A DNA stretch of 64,000 nucleotides from Sphingosinicella sp. LHD-64 (GCF_031157375.1 NZ_JAVIFV010000001.1:1302001-1366000), one strand, 5' to 3'. Shown: positions 17,452 through 26,440, numbered from the stretch's first letter. Notes: generated by a model from the letters alone, not told the origin. A program made the numbers and translations.

Positions 17452-18393
17452 ATGGCGAACGATCCCCGGTGGCCGGCGCTGTCGGCCGAACGCGACGGCC
17501 CGACCATCGCCGCCCTGCACCTGTTCAGCCAGGTGATCGGCAAGGTGCCGACCGCGGTCCTGCCCTGGCGCAACCATGGCTGGCACCTCACCCTCCATGT
17601 CGGCCCGCGCGGCCTTTCGACCGAGCCGGTCCATGCCGAGGGCGGGACGTTCACGCTGGCGTTCGACCTTGCCGGTCATCAGATCGTCTACGAAGACACT
17701 TCCGGCCGCGCCACGGCGCCGCTCGCCTCGATGAGCGTCGCCGACTTCCACCGGAGCGTGTTCGATCTGCTGAAGGCGGCCGGCCACGACATCGCCATCC
17801 ATGCCGCGCCCAACGAGATTGATCCGGCCATCCCCTTCGACGAGGACACCGCCCCACGCACCTACGATCCGGCCAGCGCCCGCCGGCTGCTCGGCGCCCT
17901 GCTCTCGGCCGACCGCGTCTTCCGGCTCTTCCGTTCGTCCTTCCTCGGCAAGGTCAGCCCGGTCCATTTCTTCTGGGGCAGCTTCGATCTTGCCGTGACC
18001 CGCTTTTCCGGCCGGACGGCGCCGCGTCATCCCGGCGGCATCCCCAACCTCCCCGACGATGTCACCCGCGAGGCCTACAGCCACGAAGTGTCGAGCGCCG
18101 GCTTCTGGCCCGGCGGCGCCGGCGGCCCGGGCGGCCCCTTCTTCTATTCCTATGCCTATCCCACCCCGGACGGCTTCGCCGCGGCAAAGGTTGCGCCCGA
18201 GGCCGCGCGGTTCGACACGACCTTGGGCGAGTTCATCCTCGACTATGAAGCCGTCCGCACTGCCCCGGACCCCGACGCGGCGCTGCTCGCCTTCCTCGAC
18301 AGCACCTATGCCGCTGCTGCCGACCTGGCCGGCTGGGACCGTGCCGCGCTCGAATGCGCCACCGGCCACCCCGGCATTCCCCGCGCCGTCTGA
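17452..18393 (+). CDS. DUF5996 family protein
   Basis: A 313-residue soluble protein starting MANDPRWPALSAERDGPT, without signal peptide. Recognisable family segments are LHLFSQVIGKVPTAVLPWRNHGWH near residue 24, SPVHFFWGSFDLAVTRFSGR near 166 and the Gly-rich GFWPGGAGGPGGPFFYSYAYP near 218. The family is conserved across proteobacteria and actinobacteria but has no assigned function. ATGs at 17407 and 17440 are in frame; 17452 is preferred because a GGAA lies about 7 nt upstream and the family N-terminus begins there, but the start is not certain. Confidence 0.8.
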   Translation: MANDPRWPALSAERDGPTIAALHLFSQVIGKVPTAVLPWRNHGWHLTLHVGPRGLSTEPVHAEGGTFTLAFDLAGHQIVYEDTSGRATAPLASMSVADFHRSVFDLLKAAGHDIAIHAAPNEIDPAIPFDEDTAPRTYDPASARRLLGALLSADRVFRLFRSSFLGKVSPVHFFWGSFDLAVTRFSGRTAPRHPGGIPNLPDDVTREAYSHEVSSAGFWPGGAGGPGGPFFYSYAYPTPDGFAAAKVAPEAARFDTTLGEFILDYEAVRTAPDPDAALLAFLDSTYAAAADLAGWDRAALECATGHPGIPRAV

Positions 18394-18402
18394 AACCACC
18401 AT

Positions 18403-18496
18403 CGTCATCCCGGACTTGATCCGGGATCCATGAACACCGTGGGATACGGACCGGCACCGGTCGCGTTCATGGCTGCTGACTTTCGTCAGCATGACG
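18403..18496. repeat. Multi-stem palindromic repeat beginning CGTCATCCCGGA
   Basis: The outer CGTCAT (18403-18408) pairs with ATGACG (18491-18496). Inside, CCCGGA/TCCGGG (18409-18414 with 18420-18425), CCATGAAC/GTTCATGG (18428-18435 with 18465-18472) enclosing GACCGG/CCGGTC (18449-18454 with 18457-18462), and CTGAC/GTCAG (18476-18480 with 18485-18489) give a cloverleaf-like fold. It fills most of the gap between the DUF5996 gene and the Gre gene and ends about 30 bp before the latter's start. CGTCATCCCGG-type repeats are frequent in alphaproteobacterial intergenic DNA. Confidence 0.75.
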
Positions 18497-18527
18497 AATA
18501 TGGCTTCAGGATGAAGGAGATGGACAG

Positions 18528-18995
18528 GTGAGCGTCGCCTTCCGCCGCGAGAGCGACGAGGAGCATAAGGAACCCCGGTTTGAGCTGCCGCTCCCGCCAG
18601 GCCCCAATCTCGTCACCGCCTCCGGCCTCAGACAGGCCGAAGACATGGTCGCGGCCCTCGAAGCCGAAGTCGCCGCCGAAACCGACGAAGCCGCGCTGGC
18701 GGACAAGCAGCGCACCCTGCGCTACTGGCGCACCCGCCTCGTCACCGCCGAACTCGCGCCACCGCCGCCCGCGGATGAGGTCGCCTTCGGCAGCCGCGTC
18801 ACCTTCCGCCTGAACGGGCAGCAGCGCACTATCGACGTCGTCGGCGACGATGAGGCCGATCCTGCCGCGGGCAAGATCGCCTTCTCCGCCCCGCTCGCCC
18901 GGGCGCTGATCGGTACCGGCCCCGGCGATTTCGCCGGCTTCAACGGGAAGGCGAACGCGATCGAGGTGATGAGCGTCGAATCGATCGAGAATTAG
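18528..18995 (+). CDS. GreA/GreB-family transcription elongation factor
   Basis: The 155-residue protein starts at GTG with an AGG-type ribosome-binding sequence (AAGGAG at about 18514) upstream. Residues 25-75 look like the coiled-coil finger (GLRQAEDMVAALEAEVA onward), and the C-terminal globular half contains VAFGSRVTFRLNG near 86 and the DDEADPAAGKIAFSAPLARAL region near 111, the pattern of the Gre C-terminal domain. Gre factors rescue backtracked RNA polymerase by stimulating transcript cleavage. The N-terminal 20 residues are unusual for GreA and suggest a GreB-like side branch. The 3' end overlaps the opposite-strand gene 18940-19311 by 56 bp. Confidence 0.75.
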   Translation: MSVAFRRESDEEHKEPRFELPLPPGPNLVTASGLRQAEDMVAALEAEVAAETDEAALADKQRTLRYWRTRLVTAELAPPPPADEVAFGSRVTFRLNGQQRTIDVVGDDEADPAAGKIAFSAPLARALIGTGPGDFAGFNGKANAIEVMSVESIEN

Positions 18996-19311
18996 GCGCC
19001 TGCTTCTGCCAGCAGGCATGCCGTTCCGGAACTACGCCGTTCATACCTCGCACTTCGAAGCCCGGAAGCTGACCAAGACGCGCTAAAACCTCGGCTTCTC
19101 CGGTCGAGCCGAGAGGGAAGCAGATATCGATAGCCGACAAGGCTCCCTCGAGTATCCACCAATCTGGATCATAAGGGCCATCACCAGTGGTGAAATAGAC
19201 TGCTTCGAGATCGGGGATCCGAAGTCGAAGAGCTGCGCCACCCGGCGAAAGGCAAACGACTGAATCTCCCTCGGTCCAGACTTTGAATTCGCTTTCGCGA
19301 CCAAGCGTCAT
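18940..19311 (-). CDS. Conserved hypothetical protein (unrecognised)
   Basis: A 123-residue reading with a mixed, ordinary amino-acid composition for the first 105 residues, including DPDWWILEGALSAIDICFPLG near 48 and LPGFEVRGMNGV near 82, the look of a small immunity- or SMI1-like alpha/beta protein but not assignable. The last 18 residues (Arg/Ser-rich, read antisense to the Gre gene) are atypical, as if the original stop had been lost. The gene stretch is visibly lower in GC than its neighbours. Start ATG at 19311, immediately after the regulator's stop at 19320. Real gene likely, function unknown. Confidence 0.55.
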   Translation of the reverse strand: MTLGRESEFKVWTEGDSVVCLSPGGAALRLRIPDLEAVYFTTGDGPYDPDWWILEGALSAIDICFPLGSTGEAEVLARLGQLPGFEVRGMNGVVPERHACWQKQAPNSRSIRRSSPRSRSPSR

Positions 19312-19319
19312 GCCGACTG

Positions 19320-20723
19320 CTATCCCCCCAGAAACGGATAGGGCGAGATCGTCTTCCGCGTCTCCTGCACGGTCAGGGTCCGCCCGGCGGGCGCGGCGGC
19401 GCGCTGGGGGCAGCGGGCGCGGGGGCAGAGGGTGCAGGCGGGGCCGATCGGGGTGACGTAGGGGGCGGCGAGGTCGAGGCCGGCGGCGTAGGCGATGCGG
19501 GCCGCGTGCCTGAGGTCGCAGCCGAGGCCGATGGCGAGCTTGCTGTCCTCGCGCGGGTCGAGCCGGACCGAGCGGTCGACGGTGCAGCCGATGGTGAAAT
19601 AGCGCTGGCCGTCCGGCGTCTCGACCACTTGCGTGACCACTCGGCCGGGCGTCTGGAAGGCCGAATGCAGGTTCCAGCGCGGACAGGTGCCGCCGAAACG
19701 CGAGAAGGGGAAGCTTTCGCCGGCGAAGCGCTTCGAGACGTTGCCGGCCGCATCGACGCGCAGCATGAAGAAGGGAATGCCGCGCGCGCCGCTGCGATTC
19801 AGCGTGGTCAGCCGGTGCGCGACCTGCTCGACGCTCGCGCCGAACTCGGCGCAGAGGCGGTCGATATCGTAAAGGTGCTGCTCCGCCGCCTTCAGGAAGG
19901 GCGCATAGGGCATCATGATCGCGCCCGCCGCATAATTGGCGAGGCTCATGTGCAAGAGCCGCCGGGTCGGCGCGTCCGGCGGCGCGGCGGCCTCGATCAT
20001 CCGCTCGAGCAGCGGCCGGAACTCGATCAGGGCCAGCTGGTAGGCGATCGCGAAGGTCCGGCTCTCGGCGCGCAGCAGCGCCGAGAGCATCAGGCGCTTG
20101 CGGTGCAGATCGTAATGCTGGCTCGCCCCGTCGAGCAGCTCGGGCGGCACCACCCGTGCCTCGATTCCGAACGCCTCCCTGAGGCGCCGCCGCAACGGCT
20201 CGGCGATGGCGAGCGGATCGCCAAGCGCCCCGGCCAGCGTCTCCGCCGCGTCCTCGATATAGGGGAAATGGTTGCGCTGCGCCTGGATGAAATCGCGCAC
20301 CCAGCTTTCCGGTGTCAGGGTCGGCGCTGCGACGTCGCCGTCCGCCGGACGCCGCCTCAGCTCGGCATAAGCCGCATACAGCCGTGACACGGCATCCGCC
20401 ACGGCGGGCGCGCTGTTGGCGATCTCGACCAGCTCGTAGCGCGGGATGCCGAGATCGGCGAACATCGGATCGGCGAAGATCTCGCCGAGCTCATCCGGCC
20501 CCGTCCCGTCCGCGCCCTCGGCGGCGAAGGTTTTGAGGTCGAGGTCATAGGCCTCGCTCAAACGCAGCAGCACCTGCGCCGTCACCGGCCGCTGGTTGCG
20601 CTCCATATGGTTGAGATAGGAGGGCGACACGCCGATCTCGCCCGCCATCGCGTTCTGGTTCAGCCCCAGCTCGCGGCGCAGTCGCCGCAGGCGCCCACCC
20701 AGATACAGCTTTCGTTCCGCCAT
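19320..20723 (-). CDS. XRE-family regulator with IrrE/ImmA-like peptidase and DUF2083 domains (ScfR/RamB/MccR class)
   Basis: The 467-residue protein has an N-terminal helix-turn-helix (residues 8-63, with LGLNQNAMAGEIGVSPSYLNHMER), a central region corresponding to the DUF955/ImmA-IrrE domain (about 155-290) and a C-terminal DUF2083 region with four or more cysteines (CTLCPRARCPQRA near 440). The HExxH metal site is not visible, since the helix reads FAIAYQLALIEF, so the peptidase-like domain is probably non-catalytic and sensory. This architecture is that of short-chain acyl-CoA or propionyl/acetate regulators such as RamB. Its divergent position to aceA suggests it controls isocitrate lyase. 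Confidence 0.85.
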   Translation of the reverse strand: MAERKLYLGGRLRRLRRELGLNQNAMAGEIGVSPSYLNHMERNQRPVTAQVLLRLSEAYDLDLKTFAAEGADGTGPDELGEIFADPMFADLGIPRYELVEIANSAPAVADAVSRLYAAYAELRRRPADGDVAAPTLTPESWVRDFIQAQRNHFPYIEDAAETLAGALGDPLAIAEPLRRRLREAFGIEARVVPPELLDGASQHYDLHRKRLMLSALLRAESRTFAIAYQLALIEFRPLLERMIEAAAPPDAPTRRLLHMSLANYAAGAIMMPYAPFLKAAEQHLYDIDRLCAEFGASVEQVAHRLTTLNRSGARGIPFFMLRVDAAGNVSKRFAGESFPFSRFGGTCPRWNLHSAFQTPGRVVTQVVETPDGQRYFTIGCTVDRSVRLDPREDSKLAIGLGCDLRHAARIAYAAGLDLAAPYVTPIGPACTLCPRARCPQRAAAPAGRTLTVQETRKTISPYPFLGG

Positions 20724-20757
20724 ATCTGTAGAATTGTCATGATTTTACAAAAGTCGC

Positions 20758-20774
20758 AAGTCGTAACACGACTT
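20758..20774. promoter_or_regulatory. Palindromic operator candidate between the regulator gene and aceA
   Basis: AAGTCGT-AAC-ACGACTT is a perfect inverted repeat with 7-bp arms. A further half-site-like AAAAGTCGC lies just upstream (20749-20757). It sits 34 bp from the regulator start and 80 bp from the aceA start, within the only shared control region. This makes it the leading candidate for the binding site of the divergent XRE-type regulator. No experimental motif is known to me for this subgroup. Confidence 0.45.
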
Positions 20775-20854
20775 CACGACCTCTTTCCCTGCTGCCAGAC
20801 GGGCGCCTTCGTGGTTCTTGGCCTGACCTTTGACTGACTTTTTGGATTCGACCG

Positions 20855-22135
20855 ATGACCGATTTCGCCGATCTCGTCCCCGCCCCGACCGGCCGTTTCG
20901 ACGGCATCACCCGGCCCTACACCCCGGCCGAGGTCGCGCGGCTTCGCGGCTCGGTGCCGATCGAGCACAGCCTCGCCCGCCGCGGCGCCAACCGCCTCTG
21001 GGAGCTGCTCCAGACCGAGGACTACATCAACGCGCTGGGCGCGATGAGCGGCAATCAGGCGATGCAGCAGGTCCGCGCCGGCCTGAAGGCCATCTACCTC
21101 TCCGGCTGGCAGGTCGCGGCCGACGCCAACACGGCGGGCGCGATGTATCCCGATCAATCGCTCTATCCGGCCAATGCCGGCCCGGAACTCGCCCGCAAGA
21201 TCAACAACGCGCTGCTGCGCGCCGACCAGATCGAGCATAGCGAGGGCGGCGTCACCCGCGACTGGCTGGCGCCGATCGTCGCCGATGCCGAGGCCGGGTT
21301 CGGCGGGCCGCTCAACTGCTTCGAGATCATGAAGGCCTATATCGCGGCCGGTGTCGCCGGGGTGCATTACGAGGACCAGCTCGCCTCCGAGAAGAAATGC
21401 GGCCATCTGGGCGGCAAGGTGCTGATCCCGACCCAGGCCCATATCCGCAATCTTGATGCCGCGCGCCTGGCCGCCGACGTTTGCGGCGTGCCGACGATCC
21501 TCGTCGCCCGCACCGACGCGGAGAGCGCGAAGCTCATCACCTCGGACGTCGACGAGCGCGATCGCGAGTTCCTGACCGGCGAGCGCACGCCAGAGGGCTT
21601 CTTCCGCTTGAAAGAGGGTACCGGCGTCGATCACTGCATCAAGCGCGGCATCGCCTTCGCGGAGCACGCCGATCTCTTGTGGTGGGAAACAAGCCACCCG
21701 AATCTGGAGGATGCGAGGCGCTTCGCCGAGGCGGTGCAGAAGGCCTATCCGGGCAAGATGATGGCCTATAATTGCTCGCCCAGCTTCAACTGGGAGGCGA
21801 AGCTCGACAAGGAGACGATCGCCAGATTCCAGCGCGAGCTGGGCGCGATGGGCTACAAGTTCCAATTCGTGACCCTGGCCGGCTTCCACCAGCTCAACCA
21901 CGGCATGTTCGAGCTGGCTCGCGGTTACCGGGATCGCGGCATGGCCGCCTATTCCGAGCTGCAGCAGGCCGAGTTCGCCAGCGAGGCGGCGGGTTACACC
22001 GCGACGCGCCACCAGCGCGAGGTCGGCACCGGCTATTTCGATCTCGTCGCGACCACCCTTGCCGGCGGCAATTCGTCGACCACGGCGCTCGCCGAATCGA
22101 CCGAGGCCGACCAGTTCACCAAAGAAGCCGCTTGA
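20855..22135 (+). CDS. aceA: Isocitrate lyase
   Basis: The 426-residue enzyme cleaves isocitrate to succinate and glyoxylate, opening the glyoxylate shunt for growth on acetate and fatty acids. The catalytic loop [10 protein letters not shown] near residue 188 contains the active-site cysteine, and metal/substrate contacts are in DAEAGFGG near 148 and in NCSPSFNW near 308. Length matches prokaryotic ICL1. No strong Shine-Dalgarno is seen before ATG 20855. Malate synthase is not in the window. Regulation by the divergent 19320-20723 gene is inferred. It is followed by the DUF4170 gene and then a strong terminator. Confidence 0.96.
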   Translation: MTDFADLVPAPTGRFDGITRPYTPAEVARLRGSVPIEHSLARRGANRLWELLQTEDYINALGAMSGNQAMQQVRAGLKAIYLSGWQVAADANTAGAMYPDQSLYPANAGPELARKINNALLRADQIEHSEGGVTRDWLAPIVADAEAGFGGPLNCFEIMKAYIAAGVAGVHYEDQLASEKKCGHLGGKVLIPTQAHIRNLDAARLAADVCGVPTILVARTDAESAKLITSDVDERDREFLTGERTPEGFFRLKEGTGVDHCIKRGIAFAEHADLLWWETSHPNLEDARRFAEAVQKAYPGKMMAYNCSPSFNWEAKLDKETIARFQRELGAMGYKFQFVTLAGFHQLNHGMFELARGYRDRGMAAYSELQQAEFASEAAGYTATRHQREVGTGYFDLVATTLAGGNSSTTALAESTEADQFTKEAA

Positions 22136-22146
22136 GGAGGCCCGAG

Positions 22147-22344
22147 ATGACCATGCGTTACTGGATCGTCGGGGGAGAATATGAGGACCCGGACTTCCGC
22201 ACCCTGATCCCCGGCAGCGAGACGATGGCCGGCCCGTTCGATTGCGAAGGCAAGGCCCGCAACGAATGGATGCGCCTGACCTACAGCCCGGGCACCGACC
22301 CGGCCAACACCCGCTATTCGATCGCGGCGGAGACCGTGCACTAA
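22147..22344 (+). CDS. DUF4170 domain-containing protein
   Basis: A 65-residue soluble protein, MTMRYWIVGGEYEDPDF onward, with a GPFxxxxxAxxxWMRLTYSPGTDPANTRYSI core that is the DUF4170 signature. These very small proteins are conserved in alphaproteobacteria, function unknown. GAGGAGG at about 22135 is a good ribosome-binding site 5-7 nt before the ATG. It follows aceA by 11 bp and precedes the terminator at 22369, so aceA and this gene form one transcript, linking it to glyoxylate-shunt conditions. Confidence 0.85.
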   Translation: MTMRYWIVGGEYEDPDFRTLIPGSETMAGPFDCEGKARNEWMRLTYSPGTDPANTRYSIAAETVH

Positions 22345-22368
22345 AAGCCAGGAGAGGGTGGCAGCACT

Positions 22369-22402
22369 GGGCCGGGCCGCATGTCGGCTCGGCCCGCTTT
22401 TT
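22369..22402 (+). terminator. Rho-independent terminator of aceA-DUF4170
   Basis: GGGCCG (22369-22374) and GCCG (22376-22379) pair with CGGC (22385-22388) and CGGCCC (22390-22395) around a CATGT loop, followed by GCTTTTT. The spacing, 25 bp after the DUF4170 stop, is right for ending the aceA transcript. Confidence 0.85.
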
Positions 22403-22469
22403 GCGCCGTCCATCGGCTTTGCGGCCCATTTCGGGCGGCGTTCATCTTTCCCGTGGCTAAGCGCCGTCC

Positions 22470-23978
22470 ATGCTTTTTGCACGACGCGATATCCTGCTCG
22501 GCGCGGCCGTGGGGGCCGTTCTCGGCCTGCCCGCCAAGGCCGTCCGCGCGGCGACGCCGTTCTCGGCCGCGGAGGTCGACCGGATCGCGCGCCGCCTCGC
22601 CGGCGCGCCCTATCAGGCGCCCAGCACCGATGTGCCGGCCGATCTCGCCGGGATCGGCTATGACGGCTATCGCGGCCTGAGGCCGGCGCGAAGCCGCCTG
22701 ATCTTCCCCGACAGCCCGATCCAGCTCGAACCGATGCCGCGCGGCGGCCCGCTCTACCGCGACCGGATCGAGCTTTCGACCGTGGATGGCGGACAGGCGC
22801 AGCCGATCCCGTTCGATCCCGCCGCCTATGCCGAGGTGCCGGCGGGCGTGCGGCTGCCGACCGATCCGGAGTTCGGATTCTCGGGCTTTCGGTTGCTGGG
22901 CGAGCTTAATCGCCCGGGCCTCATCGACGAGATCGCGGTGTTCCAGGGCGCTAGCTATTTCCGCGCGCTCGGACGGGGCAGCCTCTACGGCCTCTCCGCC
23001 CGCGGTCTCGCACTCGGAACCGGCGGCCCGGCGGAGGAATTCCCGGTCTTCCGCGCCTTCTGGATCGAGCGCCCGGCAGCGGACGGCAGCCTGCGCGTCC
23101 ATGCCTTGCTCGACGGGCCGAGCGTCGCCGGCGCCTATCATATGAACATCCGCCCCGGAGAGATGACGCGTTTCGACATCGCTGCGCGCCTCTATCCGCG
23201 CGTCGCGCTCGGCGCCGCCTGCGTGGCGCCGATGAGCAGCATGTTCCGCTCCGGATCTGCCAGCGCGCGCCGCTTCGACGACTACCGCCCCGCGGTGCAC
23301 GATTCCGACGGCCTCGAAATCTGGACCGGGCGCGACGAGCGGCTGTGGCGGCCGCTCGGCAACCCCACAGCGCTGGCGATCAGCGCCTTTGCCGACGAAT
23401 CGCCGAAGGGTTTCGGCCTGATGCAGCGGTCGCGCGATTTCGCCGATTTCGAGGACGCGGAGGCGCATTATCACCAGCGTCCCAATCTCTGGGTCGAGCC
23501 GCTCGGCGACTGGGGTCGCGGCAGCGTCCAACTCCTCGAGATTCCGACCGAGAACGAATATCATGACAATGTCGCCGCCTTCTGGCGTCCGGCGGCCCCC
23601 TGGCCGGCCCGCCGCGAGGTTCGCCTCGCCTACCGTCTGCACTGGGGCAATGCGGCCGTGGCACCAAATCCGCCGTTGCGAGTTAAAGCCACCAGAACCG
23701 GGGCTCGTTTCGCCGGCAACCAAACCGAAAATACCCGTTTCTATGCGGTCGATTACGAGCCCGACCGCAATGCGGGGGAGTTGAACAGCTTGAGCCCAGT
23801 TGTTTCGGCGAGCGCCGGCACGATCAGCGATGCGCGTCTCGAGATCATTCCCGGTGGGTTGGCGCGCGCCAGCTTCGCCTTCGCGCCACCGGCCTCGGGT
23901 ACTGCGGACCTGCGCCTGAATCTCGCCCCCGGCGGCACGCCGGTCGGCGAGACCTGGCTGATGCGGTGGCCGTCATGA
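22470..23978 (+). CDS. opgG: Periplasmic glucan biosynthesis protein (OpgG/OpgD family)
   Basis: The 502-residue protein begins MLFARRDILLGAAVGAVLGL, a Tat-like signal with a twin arginine, cleaved around AVRAATPF. The mature part is the two-domain OpgG fold: residues 32-370 carry the beta-sandwich/catalytic domain with YHMNIRPGEMTRFDI near 225, SSMFRSG near 258 and the DYRPAVHDSDGL region near 271. The C-terminal Ig-like domain starts near 400. OpgG/OpgD proteins shape the branched or cyclic glucan backbone in the periplasm; the Tat signal is more like OpgD. Overlaps opgH by ATGA. Confidence 0.9.
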   Translation: MLFARRDILLGAAVGAVLGLPAKAVRAATPFSAAEVDRIARRLAGAPYQAPSTDVPADLAGIGYDGYRGLRPARSRLIFPDSPIQLEPMPRGGPLYRDRIELSTVDGGQAQPIPFDPAAYAEVPAGVRLPTDPEFGFSGFRLLGELNRPGLIDEIAVFQGASYFRALGRGSLYGLSARGLALGTGGPAEEFPVFRAFWIERPAADGSLRVHALLDGPSVAGAYHMNIRPGEMTRFDIAARLYPRVALGAACVAPMSSMFRSGSASARRFDDYRPAVHDSDGLEIWTGRDERLWRPLGNPTALAISAFADESPKGFGLMQRSRDFADFEDAEAHYHQRPNLWVEPLGDWGRGSVQLLEIPTENEYHDNVAAFWRPAAPWPARREVRLAYRLHWGNAAVAPNPPLRVKATRTGARFAGNQTENTRFYAVDYEPDRNAGELNSLSPVVSASAGTISDARLEIIPGGLARASFAFAPPASGTADLRLNLAPGGTPVGETWLMRWPS

Positions 23979-25906
23979 CCGGGCCGTGGAGCCAGCTCGA
24001 CGGCGACATTCTCGAGGTTCTGCCGCCTGAAGCGCCGCTCGACATGCCGGTGCAGGATTTCAGGGCGCGTCCGCCCCGGACCGCGCCGCTGCCCACCTCG
24101 CCGCTCAACATCGGCATCCGCCGCGCGATCATGATCGGTACCACCCTGCTGGTGACGATCATCGCCAGCACCCGCATGGCGGGCTTCGCGGCGATGGACG
24201 GGATCGACTTGCGCGAGACGCTGCTGATCATGATCTTCACGCCCCTCTTCGCCTGGATCGCATTGTCCTTCGTCAGCGCGGTCGCCGGCTTCCTGTGCAT
24301 GATCGGCGCCGCGCAGCATGATACGATCGCGATCTCGCCCATCGGGCGCCTGCGCCACCGCACAGCCGTTCTCAGCCCGGTCTACAACGAGGATATCGAG
24401 GAGGTGCTGGCGCGCCTGCGGCGGATGGCCGATCAGCTCGCCGCGACCGGCCAGGGCGCCATGTTCGACATGTTCATCCTGAGCGACAGCACCCGGCCCG
24501 AGGCCCGCAAGGCGGAACGCGCGGCCTATCTGCGTATGCGCGAACGCTTCCCGGTCCGCCTCTACTACCGCCTCCGGCCGAAGAATGTCGGGCGCAAGCC
24601 CGGCAACATCGCCGAATGGATCGGTCGGTTCGGCGACGCCTATGAGCATATGTTCGTGCTCGACGCCGACAGCCTGGTCGATGGCCGCACCATCGTCCGG
24701 CTGGCGGCGACGATGGAGCGGCGCCCCCGCGTCGGCCTGATCCAGACCGTGCCGCGGATCGTCGGCGCGCGGACACTCTTCGCGCGTTGGCAGCAGTTCA
24801 CCTCCAGCCTCTACGGGTCGATCGGCACCGCCGGCCTCATCTGGTGGTCCGGGGCGGAAGCCGGCTTCTGGGGCCACAATGCGATCGTGCGCACCCGCGC
24901 CTTCGCCGAATCCTGCGGCCTGCCTTCGCTGCCCGGACCCGAACCGCTCGGCGGCCCGATCCTCAGCCACGACCTGGTCGAGGCCGCGATGCTGCGCCGG
25001 TCGGGCTGGGCCGTGCATATGGTCGATCTCCCGGGGAGCTACGAGGAGACGCCACCGTCGACGATCGACCACGCGATCCGCGACCGGCGCTGGTGCCAGG
25101 GCAACGCCCAGCATGTCCGGCTGCTCAACGCCCGCGGCTTTCACTGGGTCAGCCGGCTGCAGCTGTTGATGGGTTGCTCGGCCTATTTCACCTCGCCGAT
25201 GTGGCTGCTGCTGCTCATCGCCGGCATCGCCGCCAGTCTCGGCACCGGCTCGGACTGGAACCATTTGCCCGTGGGCGAGGTGACGATCTTCGTGACCCTG
25301 GTCCTGCTGTTCGGGCCGAAGCTGCTCGGCCTCGCCTGGACGCTCGCCGATCCCGTGCGGCGTGCCACGTTCGGTGGCGCCCGCCGCGTCCTGGTGAGCA
25401 CCGCGATCGAGATCCCGCTCGCCATGCTGCTGGCGCCGATGGTGATGATGACCCAAACGATCGTGGTGGTCGATATCCTGCGCGGCCGCAGCTCGGGCTG
25501 GTCGGCGCAGCGCCGTCAGGTGGACGGGATCACGTTCGGCGAAGCGGCCCGCTTCTATGCACCGCACGTCCTCGTCGGCGTCCTGCTCGCCACCGCCGCG
25601 ATCGCGGCCGGCCAGTCGATCGGCTGGGTCGCACCGGTCGCGATCGGGCTCGTCGCGGCGCCCTTCATCTGCATGGCGACCTCGCGCGGAGATGCCGGCG
25701 ACTGGTTCGCCCGCCACGGCCTGTTCCTGTCGCCCAACGATGCGGTCGACCTGCCGCGCCCGCTGCGCGTCGTATCGGTCAAGCGCCCCGAGCCGCGGCC
25801 AAACGAAAACGGGCGCGGGGAATTGGCCCCACGCCCGCTGATTCGTCGCGGCTATGACCTGGTCAGGCCGGCAGGGCCGCTTTCGCTTGCGCTACGATCG
25901 CTTTGA
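23975..25906 (+). CDS. opgH: Glucans biosynthesis glucosyltransferase H
   Basis: The 643-residue GT2-family membrane enzyme polymerises UDP-glucose into the osmoregulated periplasmic glucan backbone. GT motifs are [12 protein letters not shown] near 132, [10 protein letters not shown] near 166, [11 protein letters not shown] near 230 (DxD), [11 protein letters not shown] near 301, [13 protein letters not shown] near 330 and [12 protein letters not shown] near 370 (QxxRW-type). Membrane helices flank the catalytic domain (two before, about five after). Start ATG 23975 overlaps the opgG stop; a GTG at 23966 is possible. The last 44 bp overlap the convergent rplT gene, and the rplT terminator lies inside its 3' coding region. 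Confidence 0.93.
   Translation: MTGPWSQLDGDILEVLPPEAPLDMPVQDFRARPPRTAPLPTSPLNIGIRRAIMIGTTLLVTIIASTRMAGFAAMDGIDLRETLLIMIFTPLFAWIALSFVSAVAGFLCMIGAAQHDTIAISPIGRLRHRTAVLSPVYNEDIEEVLARLRRMADQLAATGQGAMFDMFILSDSTRPEARKAERAAYLRMRERFPVRLYYRLRPKNVGRKPGNIAEWIGRFGDAYEHMFVLDADSLVDGRTIVRLAATMERRPRVGLIQTVPRIVGARTLFARWQQFTSSLYGSIGTAGLIWWSGAEAGFWGHNAIVRTRAFAESCGLPSLPGPEPLGGPILSHDLVEAAMLRRSGWAVHMVDLPGSYEETPPSTIDHAIRDRRWCQGNAQHVRLLNARGFHWVSRLQLLMGCSAYFTSPMWLLLLIAGIAASLGTGSDWNHLPVGEVTIFVTLVLLFGPKLLGLAWTLADPVRRATFGGARRVLVSTAIEIPLAMLLAPMVMMTQTIVVVDILRGRSSGWSAQRRQVDGITFGEAARFYAPHVLVGVLLATAAIAAGQSIGWVAPVAIGLVAAPFICMATSRGDAGDWFARHGLFLSPNDAVDLPRPLRVVSVKRPEPRPNENGRGELAPRPLIRRGYDLVRPAGPLSLALRSL
25801..25837 (-). terminator. 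Rho-independent terminator of rpmI-rplT, inside opgH
   Basis: Read on the minus strand, CGGGCGTGGGG (25837-25827) pairs with CCCCGCGCCCG (25820-25810), one pair being G-U, around a CCAATT loop, followed by TTTTCGTTT. It begins 26 nt after the rplT stop and sits entirely within the opgH reading frame of the other strand. Confidence 0.85.
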
Positions 25907-26222
25907 AGGCGTCGCCTTCGTGCATCGCGATGTCGGCGAGGACCTTGCGGTCCAGCTCGACGCCGGCCAGCTTCAGGCCGTGCATGAACTGGCTGTAGGT
26001 CAGACCCTCGGCCCGGACGCCGGCGTTGATGCGCTGGATCCACAGGCCGCGGAAGGTCCGCTTCTTCACCTTGCGGTCGCGATAGGCGTACTGGCCGGCC
26101 TTCTCGACCGCCTGGCGGGCGATGCGGATCGTGTTCTTGCGGCGGCCGTAATAGCCCTTCGCCTGTTCCAGGATCCGCTTGTGCTTGGCGCGCGTCGTGA
26201 CGCCGCGCTTGATGCGTGACAT
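25863..26222 (-). CDS. rplT: 50S ribosomal protein L20
   Basis: The 119-residue basic protein matches L20 along its length, with [25 protein letters not shown] at residues 11-35 (the long N-terminal extension that enters 23S rRNA) and the globular [16 protein letters not shown] near 54. L20 is an early assembly protein. It follows rpmI by 14 bp. Its transcript ends at the terminator 25801-25837 within opgH. infC, usually upstream of rpmI, is not in the window. Confidence 0.98.
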   Translation of the reverse strand: MSRIKRGVTTRAKHKRILEQAKGYYGRRKNTIRIARQAVEKAGQYAYRDRKVKKRTFRGLWIQRINAGVRAEGLTYSQFMHGLKLAGVELDRKVLADIAMHEGDAFKAIVAQAKAALPA

Positions 26223-26236
26223 GCCTCAGTACTCCC

Positions 26237-26440
26237 TTATTTCAGGCCGTAGGGCGCCCAGAGCTTCACCCGCGCCGTATCGGCGTCGGCGAGCACGTCG
26301 GTGCCGCGGTTCTGGCGGATATACTTGGCATTGTGGCTGATCAGCCGGTGCCGCTTGCCGGCGACGCCGTGCTTGATCTTGCCGGTCGCGGTGAGCTTGA
26401 AGCGCTTCTTCACACCGCTCTTGGTCTTGAGCTTGGGCAT
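26237..26440 (-). CDS. rpmI: 50S ribosomal protein L35
   Basis: The 67-residue protein [20 protein letters not shown] onward is a standard L35. The start at 26440 is fixed by homology and by AAAGGAG 6 nt upstream; an upstream in-frame ATG at 26485 is rejected. Transcription probably begins at the promoter 26539-26567, giving an untranslated leader of about 90 nt that could carry L20 autoregulation, although the known L20 binding fold was not recognised. Confidence 0.97.
   Translation of the reverse strand: MPKLKTKSGVKKRFKLTATGKIKHGVAGKRHRLISHNAKYIRQNRGTDVLADADTARVKLWAPYGLK

Noticed and set aside
23753-25717. 654-codon minus-strand reading frame opposite opgH
   Set aside because: Antisense shadow of opgH with low-complexity composition. 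The real opgH motifs are on the plus strand.
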